Shown piece after piece: positions 8,094 to 11,277 of a stretch of DNA of 11,277 nucleotides; within the stretch, counting starts at the first letter, position 1; each line of letters starts with the position of its first letter. Source of the DNA: Flavobacteriaceae bacterium UBA980. GTDB lineage: Bacteria; Bacteroidota; Bacteroidia; Flavobacteriales; Flavobacteriaceae. The stretch is taken from positions 1-11,277 of the forward strand of contig DBBQ01000053.1 in NCBI GenBank assembly GCA_002292265.1. The letters are read 5' to 3'. The notes beneath the pieces are model-generated. The model ran no database searches. It was not told where the DNA came from and saw only the letters and a list, made by a program, of their open reading frames with translations. The position numbers and the translations under genes were made by a program.

Positions 8094-9419
8094 TTATCTT
8101 TTGTAAAAAGTCCATGAAAAAATAGAATCATCAGCAAGGCCATTTCCTTCCTGTTGTTCCGTAACGATTTCTGCAAATGTGGAAGCATCTGCTTCGAAGG
8201 TACTTTCATCGGACTTATCATCAAAAATTTTATCCAAAGTCTCTACATCGGAACATACTGCTCCACTGTCATCCAGTGGGTGCATAACATCAATATTTTC
8301 AAAAGTTAAGGTTCCAGCCGTATAGGTAGTAGCGTCAGCCGAGGCGTCGAGTTCTACATCTTTTCCGCCAGAAAAATCTTTAAATAGAACATTGAGTACA
8401 TCTCCAGTTGCTCCTTTTCTAAAGTCAGCCATTTCTCCATCGACACCTTCTGCATCACAGTCATCTGTTGCTCCAATAACTGTTGCATTTTTCAACACGA
8501 ATCTCCCCGTAGAAGATCCCTCAGGGCCATCAATCTCAAAACCGTGGTCTGAAGCTGCTGTTAAAACTACTAAAGCACCGTCAATGGTACCTGCATAGGC
8601 TTGATCAATGTCGATCGCATCATCTCCTTGACCCCACACCAATAGATTTGTAGCATTTACAGTTCCTCCAAAAAATTCAATTCCATCATCTACATTCCCA
8701 AGAACTTCAATATGGTTAATTGTTGTTCCCGATCCAACACCACCAAGAGTCAAACCATTGATTTCGTTTCCTTCACCAATCTCAGCACCTCCGTGTCTAA
8801 TAGATATATATTGTAAGGATCCTGAGCTGTCTTCTGCATCGCTACCTCCATAAAGACCGTTGGTATCTGAAGTTGGGATTCCTTCGATTTGTAATTCGGT
8901 TACATCATTAGACAATGAACAAGGAGCATTTCCTAAAACTAAAAGGCCACCCCACAGCCCACGGGTATCAACATTTAATGCTGGACCACTTGAAGGATAA
9001 GTCCCTCCTACTTCAATATTGTCAGAGACGGAAGTCATAACAATGGGAGCCTCAGCTGTTCCATCTGCAACAAGTGTAGCACCTCTGGCAATAATTAATG
9101 TTGAGGCATCTGCTCCAGTCCCGGAAGCTGCCTTTATAATTGTTCCTGCAGGGATAGTTAGAGTGACTCCGTTTTCAACAGCAACACGACCCTTAAGCAA
9201 CCAAATTTTTGAGGCATCAAGAGTCTTGTTTTCAGATATTGTACCCTCTAAGGTTGAATCTGCATAGGGATCTACTACCACAGTTTCAGTTTGAGTAACA
9301 GTTTCAGTTACAGTTTCTACTACTGTCACATATTCTACTACTGGATCTTCTTCCGAACAAGCCACTACCAAAGAGAGGAGTGAGCTTGTAACAACTAGTT
9401 TTAAGTAATTTTTTTTCAT
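8094..9419 (-). CDS. Surface-exposed lipoprotein, predicted right-handed beta-helix, partner of the adjacent TonB-dependent receptor
   Basis: This is a 441-residue lipoprotein. Its signal peptide ends in the lipobox VVAC with C21 as the lipidated cysteine. The residues after it, SEED, match the acidic export signal that sends lipoproteins to the cell surface in Bacteroidota. A Thr/Val/Glu-rich spacer (about 27-49, repeating TVTET/TVTQT) leads to a domain of short turns rich in G, D, N, V and I. Examples are GVTLTIPAGTIIKA (84-97), LWGGLLVLGNAP (155-166), NGLTLGGVGSGTTINHIEVL (221-240), DDGIEFFGGTVNATNLLVWG (244-263) and DDAIDID (266-272). This pattern fits a parallel beta-helix. Proteins of this type recur beside TonB-dependent receptors in Bacteroidota, sometimes misnamed multidrug transporters; I know of no proven function. 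The many paired aspartates suggest calcium sites. I start at 9419 because the upstream in-frame ATG (9449) overlaps the promoter and would put ten extra residues before the signal peptide. Ligand capture for the receptor is an inference. Confidence 0.85.
   Translation of the reverse strand: MKKNYLKLVVTSSLLSLVVACSEEDPVVEYVTVVETVTETVTQTETVVVDPYADSTLEGTISENKTLDASKIWLLKGRVAVENGVTLTIPAGTIIKAASGTGADASTLIIARGATLVADGTAEAPIVMTSVSDNIEVGGTYPSSGPALNVDTRGLWGGLLVLGNAPCSLSNDVTELQIEGIPTSDTNGLYGGSDAEDSSGSLQYISIRHGGAEIGEGNEINGLTLGGVGSGTTINHIEVLGNVDDGIEFFGGTVNATNLLVWGQGDDAIDIDQAYAGTIDGALVVLTAASDHGFEIDGPEGSSTGRFVLKNATVIGATDDCDAEGVDGEMADFRKGATGDVLNVLFKDFSGGKDVELDASADATTYTAGTLTFENIDVMHPLDDSGAVCSDVETLDKIFDDKSDESTFEADASTFAEIVTEQQEGNGLADDSIFSWTFYKR
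9281..9320 (-). repeat. Short in-frame tandem repeat encoding the TVTET/TVTQT spacer
   Basis: CAGTTTCAGTT occurs at 9281-9291 and 9299-9309, an 18-bp period, with a partial copy CAGTTTC at 9311-9317. It encodes the Thr-Val-Glu spacer just after the lipid anchor, probably a flexible stalk. The period is a multiple of three, so gain or loss of a unit would keep the reading frame. Confidence 0.6.
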
Positions 9420-9446
9420 TATGGTTATTGTGTTTATATTTGATAA

Positions 9447-9480
9447 CAAATCTAGGGGTGCTTTTCCGAGAATATTTTAC
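9447..9480 (-). promoter_or_regulatory. Promoter of the lipoprotein-receptor-permease unit
   Basis: On the minus strand, TAGATTTG (9454 down to 9447) matches the -7 consensus TAnnTTTG. The segment 19 bp upstream is GTAAAAT (9480-9474), a poor -33 element. Transcription would start near 9442, giving a leader of about 23 nt before the ATG at 9419. The -7 element overlaps the alternative upstream ATG at 9447-9449, which argues against that start. TTAACTT lies 11 bp further upstream of GTAAAAT (9491-9485), a faint echo of the phased repeats at 2436-2464. Confidence 0.62.
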
Positions 9481-9519
9481 CTAAAAGTTAATTGTGTGAA
9501 CGAAAGATTTAAGAAAAGA

Positions 9520-9541
9520 TTACCAAAATTATTTTTGGTAA
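9520..9541. promoter_or_regulatory. Inverted repeat in the divergent promoter region, candidate operator
   Basis: TTACCAAAA (9520-9528) and TTTTGGTAA (9533-9541) are perfect 9-bp inverted arms separated by TTAT. The element lies between the two divergent promoters, just upstream of the expected -33 region for dgt. It is not followed by a T-tract on either strand and does not follow a gene end, so a dimeric regulator's binding site is more likely than a terminator. A separate 8-bp palindrome, TGTTAACA, follows at 9547-9554. Which regulator binds, if any, is unknown. Confidence 0.5.
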
Positions 9542-9548
9542 ACTTCTG

Positions 9549-9578
9549 TTAACATACGGAAGTAGATTGGTAACTTTG
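9549..9578 (+). promoter_or_regulatory. Promoter of dgt, nearly leaderless
   Basis: TAACTTTG at 9571-9578 matches TAnnTTTG exactly and is followed by only four bases (TCTT) before the ATG at 9583. Because this element is normally centred at about -7, transcription should start at or within a base or two of the start codon. The -33 region, around TTA 9549-9551 with a 19-bp spacer, is a poor match and lies within the palindrome TGTTAACA. Confidence 0.62.
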
Positions 9579-9582
9579 TCTT

Positions 9583-10902
9583 ATGAATTGGGAAGCACTA
9601 CTTTCTTTAAAACGCTTCGGCGACACCAACAAACGCTTGCGAATTGAACAAAACGACCTCCGCTTGGGCTTTGAAGTCGATTACGATCGAATTGTATTTT
9701 CCAATGCGTTTCGAAGTTTGCAAGACAAAACCCAAGTCATTCCTTTTTCTAAAACCGATTTTGTTCACACCCGTCTGACTCACAGCCTAGAAGTTTCAGT
9801 AGTAGGTAGAAGTTTGGGAAGAATGGCAGGACGCGCCATTTTGGAAAAACACCCCCACCTTCAGGCTTCTTTGGGTTATCAAGCAAATGATTTTGGTGCC
9901 ATCACTGCTGCTGCTGCTTTATCCCACGACATTGGGAATCCCCCTTTTGGGCACAGTGGCGAAAAAGCCATAGGGTATTTTTTTAAAACAGGAACGGGAG
10001 CCGCATTCAAATCTAGATTAACCGCAGAACAACATCAAGACCTTTGTGATTTTGAGGGCAACGCAAACGGACTCAAAATTTTAACTGAATCTCGACCGGG
10101 TACCCAAGGTGGACTTCGGTTGAGTTATGCTACCTTGGGCGCCTTTATCAAATACCCCAAAGCCAGTTTACCCCTTAAACCAACTTCCCATGTTGCCGAT
10201 AAAAAATACGGCTACTTCCAAGCACAAAAATCTTTTTTTAATGAAATGGCAGATGAATTATCACTGGTAGAAAAAGGGAGAGTCCATAGACACCCCTTGA
10301 CCTATTTGGTAGAGGCGGCAGATGATATTTGTTATACCATTATCGATTTTGAAGATGGAATTAATTTGGGATGGATTTCAGAGGACTACGCGCTGGAGTA
10401 TCTCATCAATTTGGTTCGGGATCATATCGATTCTAAAAAGTACGCCCAACTGGCCTTTAAACCCCAACGCTTGAGTTACCTCAGAGCATTGGCTATAAAT
10501 AGTTTGATTCAGGATGCAGTCCAAATTTTTATAGATAATGAAGCCGCTATCTTAAAAGGGACGTTTGACGTGAGTCTGTTGGATAAAAGCAAATACAAAG
10601 CCCAAATCGAAGACATTATTAGTTTGAGTGTTAAAAATATTTATCAATCCAAAGAGGTGGTTCAAAAAGAGGTGGTTGGTCATCGCGCAATTTCAGTTTT
10701 ATTACACCACTATTGCCATGCAGCAGTTCGCAGTTTTGAAGGAAAAGCCAATACACACGATAAACTCATTCTATCCTTAGTTCCCGAAGGCACTCCAATG
10801 GCTGGAGTCACCCTCTATGAAACCCTGCTCAACGCCAGTTGTTTTGTTGCCAGTTTATCCGATGGCAAGGCCTTGCGTATGGCGCAAGATATTGGGGGCT
10901 AG
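9583..10902 (+). CDS. dgt: Deoxyguanosinetriphosphate triphosphohydrolase (dGTPase), HD superfamily
   Basis: This cytosolic enzyme hydrolyses dGTP, and often other dNTPs, to the deoxynucleoside and tripolyphosphate, so tuning dNTP pools. The 439-residue protein has the expected HD-domain metal ligands: H67 in HTRLTHSLEV, the HD pair H115-D116 in LSHDIGNPPFGHSGE, and an aspartate at D247 or D248 in EAADDICY. H124 and E127 correspond to the E. coli Dgt catalytic H126 and E129, and H67/H115/D116 to H69/H117/D118. DFEGNANGLKIL (156-167) is another conserved family segment. The length is normal for bacterial dGTPases, and no residue I checked is missing. The ATG is fixed by the promoter only a few bases upstream. 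The gene is transcribed away from the lipoprotein unit. The next gene starts 51 bp downstream on the same strand with its own promoter-like element. dGTPases can restrict phages by depleting dNTPs, but nothing nearby suggests a defence island. Confidence 0.95.
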   Translation: MNWEALLSLKRFGDTNKRLRIEQNDLRLGFEVDYDRIVFSNAFRSLQDKTQVIPFSKTDFVHTRLTHSLEVSVVGRSLGRMAGRAILEKHPHLQASLGYQANDFGAITAAAALSHDIGNPPFGHSGEKAIGYFFKTGTGAAFKSRLTAEQHQDLCDFEGNANGLKILTESRPGTQGGLRLSYATLGAFIKYPKASLPLKPTSHVADKKYGYFQAQKSFFNEMADELSLVEKGRVHRHPLTYLVEAADDICYTIIDFEDGINLGWISEDYALEYLINLVRDHIDSKKYAQLAFKPQRLSYLRALAINSLIQDAVQIFIDNEAAILKGTFDVSLLDKSKYKAQIEDIISLSVKNIYQSKEVVQKEVVGHRAISVLLHHYCHAAVRSFEGKANTHDKLILSLVPEGTPMAGVTLYETLLNASCFVASLSDGKALRMAQDIGG

Positions 10903-10907
10903 TTCTG

Positions 10908-10939
10908 TTTACCTCTTAACTCAGAACTCATTACCTTTG
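10908..10939 (+). promoter_or_regulatory. Promoter for the gene starting at 10954
   Basis: TACCTTTG at 10932-10939 matches TAnnTTTG. TTTA at 10908-10911, 20 bp upstream, could be a degenerate -33 element. Transcription would start near 10944, leaving a leader of about 10 nt. The downstream gene may therefore be transcribed independently of dgt, although no terminator is visible between them. Confidence 0.55.
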
Positions 10940-10953
10940 GCAAAAATTTGAAC

Positions 10954-11277
10954 ATGCGCTGGATCATTACTTTATTATTCTTAGCCGTTTTTCAATGGTA
11001 CAGTTACCAAGCGGTCAAGACGATCGTTTCCAACCGCTGGATCCTTTTTGTTTATTTTCTCCTCGTGGTACTCATCATAGGAAATTTGTTATTCCACACT
11101 TTGGTATTGGAACGTACCACGGCTACAGAACCTAGGTTAATGTACGCGATTGGCTTTTTTATCACCCTGTTTGCATTTCAAGCTGTGGTTACCTTAGTCC
11201 TTTTGGGGGAAGATATTTTGAGGCTGCCCCAAGGTGCTTATGCTTATTTTACTAAAATGCCAGGGCAAACTCAGTTT
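10954..11277 (+). CDS. Membrane protein, probable N-terminus of a flavobacterial membrane metallophosphoesterase; cut by window edge
   Basis: The frame is open from the ATG at 10954 to the last base, giving 108 residues. It begins MRWIITLLFLAVFQWYSYQ and has three clear hydrophobic helices at about residues 2-19, 29-52 and 64-84. A more polar segment with EDILRLPQGAYAYF (about 86-99) follows. From memory, this layout and the opening resemble the membrane region of flavobacterial proteins whose C-terminal half is a calcineurin-like (YkuE-type) metallophosphoesterase. The catalytic domain would lie beyond the window, so the enzyme assignment is not visible here. The start is supported by a TAnnTTTG promoter 15 bases upstream. 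If the identification holds, this is a second phosphate-related gene near the permease locus, though on the other strand and separately transcribed. Confidence 0.6.
   Translation, partial: MRWIITLLFLAVFQWYSYQAVKTIVSNRWILFVYFLLVVLIIGNLLFHTLVLERTTATEPRLMYAIGFFITLFAFQAVVTLVLLGEDILRLPQGAYAYFTKMPGQTQF

Noticed and set aside
8392..9267. Plus-strand open frames of 68 and 82 codons opposite the lipoprotein gene.
   Set aside because: They are antisense shadows of a well-supported lipoprotein gene and show no signal peptide, motif or promoter of their own.
9420..9449. Upstream ATG at 9449 as the lipoprotein start.
   Set aside because: It overlaps the TAnnTTTG promoter element and would place ten polar residues before a normal signal peptide starting MKKNYLK at 9419.
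9583..10902. dgt as part of a phage-defence island.
   Set aside because: It is a canonical dGTPase of normal length with ordinary neighbours, and no other defence or mobile gene is visible.

Overview
The window looks like chromosomal DNA of a member of the Bacteroidota, most likely a marine-type flavobacterium. It is AT-rich, its genes lack Shine-Dalgarno sequences, and its promoters carry the Bacteroidota -7 element TAnnTTTG. It also encodes a SusC-style TonB-dependent receptor with a carboxypeptidase-regulatory-like N-terminal domain, and a lipoprotein with an acidic surface-export signal after its lipobox cysteine. No mobile element, CRISPR array, tRNA or rRNA gene was seen, and no stretch longer than 300 bases lacks a gene.

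Layout. (1) Bases 1-2361, plus strand: the large subunit of class Ia ribonucleotide reductase, cut by the window's left edge (about 30 N-terminal residues missing), followed by a clear hairpin terminator. (2) Bases 2520-2876, plus strand: a small secreted protein with MORN-like repeats. It has its own promoter, directly preceded by three copies of a 7-mer spaced exactly 11 bp apart. (3) Bases 9419 down to 2883, minus strand: a probable three-gene transcription unit. In order of transcription these are a surface beta-helix lipoprotein, a TonB-dependent receptor, and a PiT-family phosphate permease with a PhoU-like cytoplasmic tail. A strong hairpin lies between the first two genes. (4) Bases 9583-10902, plus strand, divergent from that unit: a dGTP triphosphohydrolase (dgt) with an almost leaderless promoter. 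(5) Base 10954 to the right edge, plus strand: the membrane-spanning N-terminus of a protein resembling flavobacterial membrane metallophosphoesterases.

How the genes may work together. The minus-strand unit can be read as a route across both membranes. A lipid-anchored surface protein and a TonB-dependent receptor would serve the outer membrane, and the phosphate permease the inner membrane. This suggests energised uptake of phosphate or a phosphate-bearing ligand. The link rests on gene order; the sequence does not show the receptor's substrate. The 11-bp-phased repeats beside this locus resemble the geometry of PhoB/PhoP-type binding sites, which makes phosphate regulation worth testing. 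Ribonucleotide reductase and dGTPase both act on deoxynucleotide pools, but they lie 7 kb apart and are separately transcribed.

The large genes are recognisable families. The parts least explained by known annotation are the lipoprotein-receptor-permease arrangement, the hairpin inside it, the phased repeats, and the inverted repeat in the divergent promoter region.
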